DNA from: Acidimicrobiia bacterium
GTDB taxonomy: Bacteria > Actinomycetota > Acidimicrobiia > Acidimicrobiales > Bin134
DNA length: 64,000 nt
NCBI GenBank assembly: GCA_022822905.1
Contig: JAJDYE010000007.1
Location: forward strand, 62,001 to 126,000
Reading direction: 5' to 3'
The stretch's first letter is position 1, and each line of letters begins with the position of its first letter. Under the pieces are notes generated by a model. The model saw nothing but the letters and a program-made list of their open reading frames with translations, was not told the DNA's origin and did not search any database. A program made the position numbers and the translations under genes. Shown here piece by piece: positions 16,969 to 25,797 of this stretch.

Positions 16969-17706
16969 CTAGAAGAGGCTGGGGATGCCGAGCTCGGTGC
17001 CTCCCGTGACGGGGAGGGTGGCGCCGGTGATGTAGGCGGCTTTGGGGGAAGCGAGGAAGAAGATGGCGTAGGCCACGTCTTCGGGCTCGCCCATGCGGCC
17101 CAGCGGGTAGCGGCGGCCGAAATCGTCCTTTTCCTCGGGGGTCATCGAGGCGGTGAGGTGCATGGTGTCGATGGGGCCGGGGGCCACTGCGTTGACCCTC
17201 ACGTGGGGGGCGTACTCGGCGGCCAAGTCCCTGGTCATGGCGATCACACCGGCCTTGGCCGAGGCGTAGGCCACATGGGGGGTGGTGAACCGCAGGGCGG
17301 CGATGGAGGCCACGTTCACCACGTTGCCGCCGGCCTCGGCCAGCGCGGGGTAAGCCCGGCGGATCAGCAGGAAGAACGAGCGCAGGTTGGTGGAGAGCTG
17401 GTCGTCCCACTCTTCGGGAGTGATCTCGGCGGTGGGCTTGAGCACCCAGACCCCGGCGTTGTTCACCAGCACATCGAGTCGGCCGAAAGCGGCCAGCGTG
17501 TCGTCGATGATCGCATGGGCGTCGTCGGTGTCGCCCACATCGCCACCCAGCCGCAGCGATAGGTTTTCCACCTCATCCAGAGCCTCAACATCCTGATCGG
17601 CCCCAACCACCACCGCTCCCGCGTTGGCGAACAGCGCGGCGGTGCTTCGGCCGATCCCCCGAGCCGCCCCGGTGACGATCACCACCTTGTCGGCGAACTC
17701 GGTCAT
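16969..17706 (-). CDS. Short-chain dehydrogenase/reductase
   Basis: A 245-aa classical SDR: NAD(P)-binding TGAARGIG near residue 12, NNAG near 87, Ser in NVASIAA, catalytic YASAK and the PG motif VNAVAPGPIDT. All active-site residues are present. It ends 14 nt from the convergent monooxygenase gene and starts 7 nt after the thiolase stop, so it belongs to the acyl-CoA dehydrogenase-thiolase-SDR unit. A 3-hydroxyacyl or alcohol dehydrogenase role is plausible. Confidence 0.9.
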   Translation of the reverse strand: MTEFADKVVIVTGAARGIGRSTAALFANAGAVVVGADQDVEALDEVENLSLRLGGDVGDTDDAHAIIDDTLAAFGRLDVLVNNAGVWVLKPTAEITPEEWDDQLSTNLRSFFLLIRRAYPALAEAGGNVVNVASIAALRFTTPHVAYASAKAGVIAMTRDLAAEYAPHVRVNAVAPGPIDTMHLTASMTPEEKDDFGRRYPLGRMGEPEDVAYAIFFLASPKAAYITGATLPVTGGTELGIPSLF

Positions 17707-17713
17707 GGCGCTG

Positions 17714-18871
17714 TTACAGCCGCTCGATGATGGTGACGTTGGCCTGGCCGCCGCCCTCGCACATGGTTTGCAGCCCGTAGCGGCCGCCGGTGCGCTCCAG
17801 CTCGTTCAGCAGGGTGGTCATGAGCCGGGCTCCGGTGGCGCCCAGCGGGTGGCCCAGGGCGATCGCCCCGCCGTTGACGTTGACCTTCTCGTGGGGCACG
17901 TCGTGCTCGCCCATCCAGGCCAGCACCACCGAGGCGAAGGCCTCGTTGCACTCGAACAGGTCGATGTCGTCGATGGTCATGCCGGTACGGGCCAAGGCGT
18001 ACTCGGTGGCCGGGATGGGGCCGGTGAGCATGTAGATGGGGTCGGCGCCCCGCACCGAGAGGTGGTGGAAACGGGCCCGGGGCTTCAACCCGTGATCGGC
18101 TACCGCCTGCTCTCCGCAGATCAACATGGCGCAGCCCGCGTCGGATATCTGGCTGGACACCGCGGCGGTCAGCCGCCCGCCCTCGATCAGCGTGGACAAG
18201 CCGGCCATCTTCTCCAAAGTGGGGCCCCGCCGGATTCCCTCGTCAAACTCCAGGCCGGCCAGGGGCAGGATCTCATTTTCGAAACGGCCCTCGTCGGTGG
18301 CAGTGGCGGCCCGCTCGTGGCTGGCCAGGGCGAACTCTTCCATCTGCTCTCGGCTGATGTCCCAGTGCTCCGCGATCATCTCCGCCCCCCGGAACTGCGA
18401 TACCTCCTGGGTGCCGTAGCGGTCCACCCAGCCATCGGAGCCGGTGAAGGGGTCGGGGTCGGTCACTCCCACATGCTCGGCCACGGTCATGGCCGCGCCG
18501 ATGGGGATCATGCTCATGTTCTGCACGCCGCCGGCCACCACCATGTCGTTCACGCCTGCCATCACCGCTTGGGCGGCGAAGTGGACGGCTTGCTGGGCCG
18601 ATCCGCACTGGCGGTCGATGGTGGTGCCGGGAACGTGCTCGGGCAGCCCGGCGGCCAGCCAGGCGGTGCGGGCGATGTCGCCGGCTTGGGGGCCGAGAGC
18701 GTCGACACAGCCGTACATCACATCGTCCACCGCGGCCGGGTCGACACCGGTGCGATCGAGAAGCCCCAGGATTGGATGGGCGCCCAGATCCGCCGGGTGG
18801 ATCTCCGAAAGGCTGCCGCCCCGCCGCCCTACCGGGGTGCGGACCGCGTCGATGATGTATGCCTCAGCCAT
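17714..18871 (-). CDS. Thiolase (acetyl-CoA acyltransferase family)
   Basis: A 385-aa thiolase with all three catalytic regions: the acyl-accepting Cys89 in [35 protein letters not shown] with the catalytic His, and the second Cys in MCEGGGQAN. It would cleave 3-oxoacyl-CoA in beta-oxidation. The motif QCGSAQQA resembles the steroid/long-chain-type thiolases of actinobacteria. It lies 27 nt after the acyl-CoA dehydrogenase in the same unit. Confidence 0.93.
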   Translation of the reverse strand: MAEAYIIDAVRTPVGRRGGSLSEIHPADLGAHPILGLLDRTGVDPAAVDDVMYGCVDALGPQAGDIARTAWLAAGLPEHVPGTTIDRQCGSAQQAVHFAAQAVMAGVNDMVVAGGVQNMSMIPIGAAMTVAEHVGVTDPDPFTGSDGWVDRYGTQEVSQFRGAEMIAEHWDISREQMEEFALASHERAATATDEGRFENEILPLAGLEFDEGIRRGPTLEKMAGLSTLIEGGRLTAAVSSQISDAGCAMLICGEQAVADHGLKPRARFHHLSVRGADPIYMLTGPIPATEYALARTGMTIDDIDLFECNEAFASVVLAWMGEHDVPHEKVNVNGGAIALGHPLGATGARLMTTLLNELERTGGRYGLQTMCEGGGQANVTIIERL

Positions 18872-18898
18872 GGCTGCTCCTTGTTTCCCTTGCAGAAA

Positions 18899-20086
18899 TC
18901 ATCGCGGCTCACGGGGCAGGCCGAGAACCCGCTCGCCGATGATGTTGCGCTGAATCTCGTTCGATCCGGCATAGATGGTGTGGGCCCGGCTGTACAGAAA
19001 CGTGCGCTGCCAGGAGTCCAGCGAGTAGTCCTCACCGTCGGCCGCCACCGCCAGCGCATCCGCCCCCCGCACGCCCACCATCAACTCGCCCAGCGAGCGG
19101 TGCCAGTTGGACCACAACAGCTTGCCGATGGACATCTCCGGTCCCGGCACCCCGCCGGCATCCACCACCGTCAGCATCCGCAGGTTGTTGTACCGCATGA
19201 TCTCCAGCGTGGCGTAAGCCTGGGCCAGCTCCTGGCGGACCACCAGATCGCTCGCAGTGCCATTGGCCCGAGCTTCGGCCAACAGCGCGTCCAACTCTTG
19301 GCGGAAGTAGGTCTGCTGGCCCAGCGTGGACGCCCCCCGCTCAAAGGCCAGCGTGCCCATGGCCACCTCCCAGCCCCGGCCCACCTGCCCCACCACCAGA
19401 TCGGCATCGGTCACCGCGTCGTCGAAGAACACCTCGTTGAACTCGGTTCCGCCGGTGATCTGCACGATGGGGCGGATCTCGATCCCCGGCTGGTCCATGG
19501 GCACCAGCAAGTAGGAGAGCCCGGCGTGGCGGGCAGAGTCCGGGTCGGTGCGGCACACCACAAAGCACCAGTCGGAATACTGAGCCAGCGAGGTCCAGAT
19601 CTTCTGCCCGTTAACCACCCACCGATCGCCGTCGAGCACCGCTTTGGTGCCCACGTTGGCCAAATCCGACCCGGCATTGGGCTCGGAATAGCCCTGGCAC
19701 CAGAACTCATCGCCCGACAGGATCGGCGGCACAAACCGCTCCTGCTGCTCGGGCGTGCCGTAGGCCACCAACGTCGGCCCCAGCAAGGTGACCCCCATGT
19801 TGGGCAGCCTTCCCGGCGCCCGGGCCTCCACATAGGTCTGGTGGAACAGCACCTGCTCCGACAAGCTGCACTCCCGGCCCCCCAAGTGGGCGGGAAAGTC
19901 GATACCCAGCCAGCCGCCGTCAGCCAGTTCCCGTTCCCAGGCGATCTGCTCCTCAACAGGAATGTCCTCTTGGCCCATGCCCCCCCGGCCCCGCAACTCG
20001 GCAAACTCCCCCACCAAGTGCTCCTCAAGCCATGTCCGAACCTCGTCGCGGAAGTCCCGCTCAGCCGAAGTGAGGTCAAAATCCAT
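18899..20086 (-). CDS. Acyl-CoA dehydrogenase
   Basis: A 394-aa flavoenzyme that introduces the alpha-beta double bond in acyl-CoA. QGYSEPNAGSDLANVGTKA and VVNGQKIWTS are the family's FAD/substrate segments, and the C-terminal region YAGSNEIQRNIIGERVLGLPR is the standard FAD-binding end. The start MDFDLTSAERDF matches the family N-terminus; the frame upstream of it is low-likelihood. First gene of a three-gene beta-oxidation-like unit. Confidence 0.93.
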   Translation of the reverse strand: MDFDLTSAERDFRDEVRTWLEEHLVGEFAELRGRGGMGQEDIPVEEQIAWERELADGGWLGIDFPAHLGGRECSLSEQVLFHQTYVEARAPGRLPNMGVTLLGPTLVAYGTPEQQERFVPPILSGDEFWCQGYSEPNAGSDLANVGTKAVLDGDRWVVNGQKIWTSLAQYSDWCFVVCRTDPDSARHAGLSYLLVPMDQPGIEIRPIVQITGGTEFNEVFFDDAVTDADLVVGQVGRGWEVAMGTLAFERGASTLGQQTYFRQELDALLAEARANGTASDLVVRQELAQAYATLEIMRYNNLRMLTVVDAGGVPGPEMSIGKLLWSNWHRSLGELMVGVRGADALAVAADGEDYSLDSWQRTFLYSRAHTIYAGSNEIQRNIIGERVLGLPREPR

Positions 20087-20192
20087 CTGCCGAAAATCTA
20101 CCGGCGGGCAGTTGGATTGGACGACCCGCCGTCCAGGTCGGGCACCACTTGGCGACACACCATCAACGCTTGAGATTTGTCACAATGCTGGG

Positions 20193-21266
20193 GTGATCAT
20201 CAAGGCTTTCGCGAAAACCGCTCAAACCAAGGATCGTCGTGAACAAGCCGGGATCGGTGCCGAGAAGCAAATGGCCTTCTATCTAAATCAAAGTTTCGGC
20301 GAAGACCACGAAGTCCTCGTGCTGCACGGCCTGAGGCTTGAGGATCTCAATCAACCAGAACACAATGGCTCCACTGGAAGTTGTCAGATCGATCATCTGC
20401 TGGTGCATCGCTGGGGGTTCTTCATCATCGAGAGCAAGTCGGTGGTGGAAGAAGTGCGGGTCCGAGATGATGGCTCCGGCGGAGACGAGTGGGCCCGGAG
20501 ATACGACGGCAAGGAGCTTGGTATGCCTTCGCCAATCCAGCAAGCGCAGCGGCAATCGGATTTTCTGCGCAAGTTCCTCCAGCGGCACAGGGAAAACCTC
20601 CTTGGAAGACAATCCTTCGGGTTTCGCACCATGGCCAAGGTCGTCAACGGGACAGATCAACGCGGCTTCAAAAATGCACCGATCCAGCTCATGATCGCCG
20701 TATCAGACAGGGGCAAAATCAAGCGGATCGGTGGATGGAAAGAGCCCAGCGAGCCATTTCAGGTCTATGTGGCCAAAGCCGACCTCGTTACCGGCAAGAT
20801 CGCTCAGGAGTTGGAGCGGCACCGTAACGGCGCAAAGTCGGACAGCAGAAGGAAACATGGCGACTACGGGGTTTGGAGTATGAAGGCAATCGAAGTTGCG
20901 CCAGTAGCTGAGTTTCTCGCCGCGCAGCATGTGGACCGCTCAGCAGCGGCGATTGTGCGACCCAACCGGGCTGCTCCCATTCGCCATCGCAGAAAACCTC
21001 GATCCGGTGACATCAGAACTGGACAGCCAGCAGGGGCGAGTTGCAAGTACTGTGGATCTGTTGCACTCACCGCACAATCGGGCAGGTATGGCCCCTACTG
21101 GCGGTGCCGCAAATGCGAGAAGAACACTGCTATGCCCAGGAAGTGTTCAAAATGTGGGGCCGACAAGAGACGGGGCAATCGAGTTCTGATCCGCAAAGAC
21201 GAGAACGCGTACTGGCGTGACTGCAAGGTGTGCGGGACTTCTGAAGCAATATGGACTGAGGTCTGA
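20193..21266 (+). CDS. NERD-domain protein with C-terminal zinc ribbons
   Basis: A 357-aa protein. Residues about 15-130 form a nuclease-related domain: GAEKQMAFYLNQSF, then QIDHLLVHRWGFFIIESKS with the conserved D and ExK pattern. The C-terminus (about 285-355) has Cys pairs CKYCGS, CRKCEK, CSKCGA and CKVCG, making two zinc ribbons like those of topoisomerase tails, so nucleic-acid binding is likely. The GTG at 20193 is the best start, as the preceding in-frame sequence is antisense to the dehydrogenase gene; the ribosome site is weak. Function unknown; some NERD proteins sit in defence loci. Confidence 0.78.
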   Translation: MIIKAFAKTAQTKDRREQAGIGAEKQMAFYLNQSFGEDHEVLVLHGLRLEDLNQPEHNGSTGSCQIDHLLVHRWGFFIIESKSVVEEVRVRDDGSGGDEWARRYDGKELGMPSPIQQAQRQSDFLRKFLQRHRENLLGRQSFGFRTMAKVVNGTDQRGFKNAPIQLMIAVSDRGKIKRIGGWKEPSEPFQVYVAKADLVTGKIAQELERHRNGAKSDSRRKHGDYGVWSMKAIEVAPVAEFLAAQHVDRSAAAIVRPNRAAPIRHRRKPRSGDIRTGQPAGASCKYCGSVALTAQSGRYGPYWRCRKCEKNTAMPRKCSKCGADKRRGNRVLIRKDENAYWRDCKVCGTSEAIWTEV

Positions 21267-21395
21267 ACAGCAGTCAACTTTGCGAAACTGGGTATCCGCC
21301 AATAGAGCTTACGGGTACCCGCCGGGAGTACGCCGGGTGGCCGATCTCACGATTCTGTGGTGAGCAGGCCGCCGCGACGCCGTATAGTTGTGACC

Positions 21396-21623
21396 GTGGG
21401 CCAAGATCATCTGATCGAGCCATCCACCGGTGTCGTCAAATTCGATGAGGCGGAGCCCGACCGGCAAGTCGACAAAGCGGCAGAGGAGGCGTTGACTCTT
21501 TCCGACTTCGATGCCGACATCGGCAAAGGTGCAGCAGCCGACCTCTCCGACTGCACCTTCTACGCCAGCACGGAGGAGCTCATCGCAGGATTGAGCAAAC
21601 TGGCTGAACACTCAAAGTCCTAA
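21396..21623 (+). CDS. Small hypothetical protein, possible antitoxin partner
   Basis: A 75-aa acidic protein if the GTG at 21396 is used (the frame is open from 21357). It is not recognised. It ends 11 nt before the start of a broken RelE-like toxin gene, the usual place for an antitoxin, and has an acidic, flexible composition (KFDEAEPDRQVDKAAEEA). That is the only reason to suspect antitoxin function. Confidence 0.45.
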   Translation: MGQDHLIEPSTGVVKFDEAEPDRQVDKAAEEALTLSDFDADIGKGAAADLSDCTFYASTEELIAGLSKLAEHSKS

Positions 21624-21634
21624 GCCCTCCGTCA

Positions 21635-21936
21635 ATGCCAACCTTTCACACGATGCTCGCGTTCGAGCGCGACTACAAACGTCTGAGTCCGCAGCAGCAA
21701 GCGCAATTCGTCGATTGCCTCAAGAAGTTCGTAAGCGATCTGCAAGACATGGAGGCCGGCCGTCGGCACAATGTCAGACAGGATTAAGGGTAAAGAGAGT
21801 GCAGGGGTTGGCAGGGATCTATGGAATCGCCTGGGCATCCAATGGGAGGGCGCTGTTTTCCTGGGGTGAGGAACAGGTTCCCGGCAAGCGCCACATCGTC
21901 TGGGCCCGCATAGGCGGGCACGAAATCTTACCCTGA
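21635..21936 (+). pseudogene. Frameshifted RelE/ParE-like toxin gene
   Basis: Frame one from ATG 21635 gives MPTFHTMLAFERDYKRLS and runs to a TAA at 21785. The frame starting one base lower continues from about 21776 as TGLRVKRVQGLAGIYGIAWA and ends IVWARIGGHEILP at 21936. Joined, the two halves make one RelE-like toxin of about 100 aa (as I recall, family members end with HIIWRRIGTHDI-like text). A single-base deletion between about 21720 and 21785 explains the break. Either a decayed toxin or a sequencing error. Confidence 0.6.
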
Positions 21937-21990
21937 GATCAGCGTTCGCAAGGCACCAGACTACGACGACTGCTTCTCCGTGGTCTCAAA

Positions 21991-23766
21991 TCAGGCCTCC
22001 TCGGCCCGTACCTGGATGGTGTGCCAGCCGGTGGCGCCGTCGGGGGCCGGGTTGCTGATCTCGGGGGTCTGGGTGGTGCTGGTGCCGTCGGTGGCCCGCA
22101 CCCTAACTTGATGCCGGCCGGGGGTGGCGTTCCACGTCACCATCCACTGCCGCCAAGAGTTGATAGTGGTCTCACGGCTGAGATCGGCCTCCACCCACGG
22201 CTCTTCGTCCACCTGCACTTCCACCTTCTCGATGGCCCGACTGGGCGCCCAGGCCACTCCGGCAATCGCCGTGGGGCCAGGGTCGATCACAGAGTCCCTG
22301 CGGGGTACGTCGATGCGGGACTGGGTCTTGATCGGCCCCTCTTTCGACCAGCCGCGGGGGATCCAGTAGCCGTCGAACGCCTCCCAGGTGGTGAGCTCGA
22401 TGTCTGACAGCCACTTGGTGGCCGACACGTAGCCGTAGAGCCCGGCTACCACCAGACGAGCGGGGAAGCCGTGGGAGATGGGCAGCGGCTCGCCGTTCAT
22501 CTGCACGGCCACCATTGCCACCCTGCCGTCGAGCGCTACCTCGGTGGGAAAGCCCGCGGTCCACCGATCAATGGAGCGGCCCACGATCTGCGTGGCCCCC
22601 GGCTGCACCCCGGCCTCGTCCAGCACTCTGGCCAGGGGAACACCAACCCATTCGGCATTGCCCACTAGCCGACCGCCTACAGAGTTGGACACACACGACA
22701 GGGTCACTTGCTCTCGAACCAGGCCAAGGTCGAGCAGTTCGTCGAAGCTGATCTCCACCTCTCGGTCCACCATGCCGTGGATCTGAAGCGACCAGTCGGC
22801 GGGGTCCACCTGAGGGTACGAAAGGGCGGTGTCGATCAGATAGAAGTCCTCGTTGGGAGTGATGAGCGGGGCGATTCCGGCGATGTGGTCGAAGTTGGGC
22901 TCGCCTACCGGCTCGGCAGTGACCGAGGGAGTGGGCTCAGCGGTGGGATCGGCCGTCGGATCGGCTCCGGCCTCGGCCGTGGCCTCCGGCGTCGCCTCAG
23001 GGGTGGCATCTGATTGCACGGGCTCTGCCCCCGCCTGCGCGGTGGGAACCGGTGTGGGTCGGGCAGTCGGTGTCGCGATAGTTCGTCCTTGGAGGGCCTC
23101 GGCAACTCCCTCACGAGCTCCTTCCACGGTGTCGCGCCGCCGCAGCCATCGCCCGAGCAGGCCACCGGCCAGCGAAGCCCCAGCCATGAGGCCTACCGCT
23201 CCTACGAAGCGGCGCCGGTCGTTGAACCGGCCCCGGCCCACCATCGGCACCCGCTGCTCTTCCGTAGGTTCTTGGGATTCGCCCGATGGAATTGCCGCCA
23301 GTGCAAGCGCATACAGACTCAAGAACACCGCGATCCCGAAAGCCCCTGACACCAGGCCCGTCATCCATCCCAAACCATCGCTGGACAGGGGGTTGCGGGC
23401 CGCAGCCCACCCGCCAACAACGGCGAAAACCACGAGACCGGCGGGCATCACCCACCAGCGCTTCCGGGAGGGCCAGCCCAACACCGCGCCGAGCAGAATC
23501 GACACGATGACGATGCCCCACACCAACGCCGGCTTCTGGGCGCTGCCGAGGGTGTCGATGGACCAGCGGGCAATGAAGCCGGGGGTGATGTCCACGATCT
23601 CTTCAGCCACCGAGACCACCAGCGACGGGATCTTGCGGCTCAACCCCGACAGGATCTCGCTCAAGCCCAACGCGGCCCCCGCGGCCACGAGCCCCGCGGC
23701 TATCGCCTGAAACGGTGAGATGGCTGCTCGCCGCACGGCGGATGCGGCGACTTCGGATTCGCTCAT
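21991..23766 (-). CDS. Membrane-anchored sulfite-oxidase-fold molybdoenzyme
   Basis: A 591-aa protein. About four hydrophobic helices lie in residues 15-160, then a twin-arginine-like RRRFVGAVGLMAG (about 185-198) with a fifth hydrophobic stretch, a Pro/Thr/Ala/Glu-rich linker (about 230-285) and an oxidoreductase molybdopterin domain (about 300-480). The molybdenum-ligating Cys is in TLSCVSN, with HGFPARLVVAGLYGYVSATKWLS typical of the fold, and a Mo-co dimerisation domain at the C-terminus. The catalytic part is probably outside the membrane. The substrate is unknown. Divergent from rsgA. Confidence 0.87.
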   Translation of the reverse strand: MSESEVAASAVRRAAISPFQAIAAGLVAAGAALGLSEILSGLSRKIPSLVVSVAEEIVDITPGFIARWSIDTLGSAQKPALVWGIVIVSILLGAVLGWPSRKRWWVMPAGLVVFAVVGGWAAARNPLSSDGLGWMTGLVSGAFGIAVFLSLYALALAAIPSGESQEPTEEQRVPMVGRGRFNDRRRFVGAVGLMAGASLAGGLLGRWLRRRDTVEGAREGVAEALQGRTIATPTARPTPVPTAQAGAEPVQSDATPEATPEATAEAGADPTADPTAEPTPSVTAEPVGEPNFDHIAGIAPLITPNEDFYLIDTALSYPQVDPADWSLQIHGMVDREVEISFDELLDLGLVREQVTLSCVSNSVGGRLVGNAEWVGVPLARVLDEAGVQPGATQIVGRSIDRWTAGFPTEVALDGRVAMVAVQMNGEPLPISHGFPARLVVAGLYGYVSATKWLSDIELTTWEAFDGYWIPRGWSKEGPIKTQSRIDVPRRDSVIDPGPTAIAGVAWAPSRAIEKVEVQVDEEPWVEADLSRETTINSWRQWMVTWNATPGRHQVRVRATDGTSTTQTPEISNPAPDGATGWHTIQVRAEEA

Positions 23767-23905
23767 TGCTGGATTCCGATCAGTTAGTGGCCCCGGTGCT
23801 CTTCATCCGGTGGTGTGGAACTAAGGCTATTGTGATTTTCCGCCCCTTGGGCCATTCGCCCACTGTTTGGAGCCAGAATATGGCACTCACGCTAATCACC
23901 ACCCA

Positions 23906-24877
23906 ATGACGCCGTTGGAGGCCCTGGGCGTCGACCAGCGGTGGCGGGAACTGGCCCAGAGTCAGGCAGGACAACTGGGGCGAGTGGTGCAGGTGGACCG
24001 TGGTGAGTGCGAGGTGATTACCGACGAGGGCCAGATCCGAGTCTCGTCCGATTCCCTTCGAGCCCAGGACGATGTGGCCCCGGTGACTGGCGACTGGGTC
24101 ACCGTCGTTCCCGACCTCGACGACAGCCCCGTGGTGGAGCAAGTGCTGGAGCGACGCACTCTGGTGGTAAGGCGAGATCCAGCCGAACACGCCCGGGCCC
24201 AAACGCTGGTGGCCAACGCCGATGTCGTTGGGGTGGTACACGGGCTCGACCGGCGCATCAACCCGGCCCAGCTGGAGCGCTTCTGCGTGGTTGGCTGGCA
24301 ATCGGGCGCGGCATTGGCGGTGATTCTGGCCAAGGCCGATCTTCGCCGCCATCCCGAGCGGGATGCCGACAAGGCCGTCGTTCTGGCCCCGGGGGCAACG
24401 GTGGTGATCACCGCCGCGCTGCGGGGCGAGGGGCTCGACAACCTGACCGCCCTGCTGGAAGGGGGCCGTACTATGGCGCTGCTGGGACCGTCGGGAGTGG
24501 GCAAGTCGACGCTGATCAACGCGTTGGTGGGCGACGAGGTGCAGGCCACTCAGGAGGTGCGGGCGGGCGATGCCCGGGGCCGCCACACCACCATCGCGCG
24601 GCGTCTCATCGCGCTGCCCGGCGGTGGATCGATCGTGGACACGCCCGGCATCCGAGCCGTAGGACCGTGGGATGCGTGGGAGGGGTTGGCCGCGGCCTAC
24701 GCCGAGATCGACGCCCTCGACCACGAGTGCCGCTTTGCCGAGGATTGCTGGCACCAGGGCGAGCCTGACTGCGCGGTGGCCGGCAACGTGGACCCTGGCC
24801 GCCTGCGGCGCTACTTGGAGTTGGCCGAAGAGCTGGCCGACCAAGACCTCGACCGGGCCCGACGACGCCGCAGATAG
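23906..24877 (+). CDS. rsgA: Ribosome small-subunit-dependent GTPase A
   Basis: A 323-aa circularly permuted GTPase that helps mature the 30S subunit. An OB-like N-terminal domain (about 25-95) is followed by G4 LAKADL, G1 GPSGVGKST, G3 VDTPG and a C-terminal zinc motif CRFAEDCWHQGEPDC. The permuted order G4-G1-G3 identifies the family. ATG 23906 is chosen; a TTG at 23867 in the same frame is possible. Ribosome site weak. Confidence 0.93.
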   Translation: MTPLEALGVDQRWRELAQSQAGQLGRVVQVDRGECEVITDEGQIRVSSDSLRAQDDVAPVTGDWVTVVPDLDDSPVVEQVLERRTLVVRRDPAEHARAQTLVANADVVGVVHGLDRRINPAQLERFCVVGWQSGAALAVILAKADLRRHPERDADKAVVLAPGATVVITAALRGEGLDNLTALLEGGRTMALLGPSGVGKSTLINALVGDEVQATQEVRAGDARGRHTTIARRLIALPGGGSIVDTPGIRAVGPWDAWEGLAAAYAEIDALDHECRFAEDCWHQGEPDCAVAGNVDPGRLRRYLELAEELADQDLDRARRRRR

Positions 24878-24893
24878 CCCCCTCCGAGCTGCG

Positions 24894-25706
24894 TCAGCGG
24901 GCTTCGGCCTCGGCTTGGGCGCGAAGGCGGGTTTCCTCCTGCTCCTCGGTGCGAGCGGGAAGGTGGTGGGTGAGCCAGCCGCCGTCCACGAACAGGGTGT
25001 GGCCGGTTATGTAAGAGGCCTCGTCGCTAGCCAAGAACACCGCAGCGTCGGCGATGTCGCCGGGCTCGCCGAATCGGTTCAACGGCACCATTTCGGCCAG
25101 CGATTTCTCCAACTCGGGTACCGCCCGCAGACCTTCGGTCATGCGGGTCTTCATGTAGCCAGGTCCCACCGCGTTCACCCGGATGCCGAATTCTCCCAGC
25201 GCCATGGCCCCACTGCGGGTCAGCGAGATCACCCCGGCCTTCGAGGCAGCGTACGCCGGCGTCTGGGGGTTGCCCTCCGCCCCGAGGATGGACGCGGTGT
25301 TCAACAACACGCCGCCATTGCCTCGCGCCACCATGTGGCGAGCCGCGATCTGGTTGCACAAGAACACCCCGGTGAGGTTCACGTCGATCATCCGGCCCCA
25401 GAACTCGTCGTCTATGTCCAAATACTTGGGGGAGTTGGCGATGCCGGCGTTGGCCACCATGATGTCGAGCCGCCCGTGGCGCTCCACCACCCCGTCCACC
25501 AGCGCCTGCACCGACGCCCGGGCCGACACATCGCAGAGGGAGGTCTCCACTCCCAGTTCGCCGCCCACCTGCTCCATGGCCGGCTCATCGACATCGGCGA
25601 TCACCACCACTGCGCCCTCGGCGGCGAACTTGCCAGCGATGGCCTCTCCCAAGCCGTTGGCCCCTCCGGTGACTATGGCCACCCGTCCCTTTAGGCGATT
25701 GCTCAT
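24894..25706 (-). CDS. Short-chain dehydrogenase/reductase
   Basis: A 270-aa classical SDR with TGGANGLG, NAGIA, Ser in NTASILG, YAASK and VNAVGPGYMKT; complete catalytic set. The C-terminal tail (about 20 residues, HHLPARTEEQEETRLRAQAE) is charged and helical, an addition to the core fold. It is convergent with rsgA (16 nt) and divergent from another SDR. Substrate unknown. Confidence 0.9.
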   Translation of the reverse strand: MSNRLKGRVAIVTGGANGLGEAIAGKFAAEGAVVVIADVDEPAMEQVGGELGVETSLCDVSARASVQALVDGVVERHGRLDIMVANAGIANSPKYLDIDDEFWGRMIDVNLTGVFLCNQIAARHMVARGNGGVLLNTASILGAEGNPQTPAYAASKAGVISLTRSGAMALGEFGIRVNAVGPGYMKTRMTEGLRAVPELEKSLAEMVPLNRFGEPGDIADAAVFLASDEASYITGHTLFVDGGWLTHHLPARTEEQEETRLRAQAEAEAR

Positions 25707-25797
25707 AGCGACATCTTGGCAACGACTCCGGCGGTGGCCCAACGCAAACGGCGCCGCGATGTGAGCAGCACTACACGGGATGCGCTAGAAAACCCGG

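Noticed and set aside
17624..20173. Long open frame of 849 codons on the plus strand
   Set aside because: It is antisense to the thiolase and acyl-CoA dehydrogenase genes and has no protein-like composition; an artefact of high GC.
20193..21936. Treating the NERD gene as part of the CBASS island
   Set aside because: Rsg A, a molybdoenzyme and two SDR genes lie between; no shared operon.
22905..23165. Tandem short repeats in the Pro/Thr/Ala-rich linker of the molybdoenzyme
   Set aside because: The repeats encode a flexible linker and are explained by its low-complexity composition, not by a CRISPR or mobile element.
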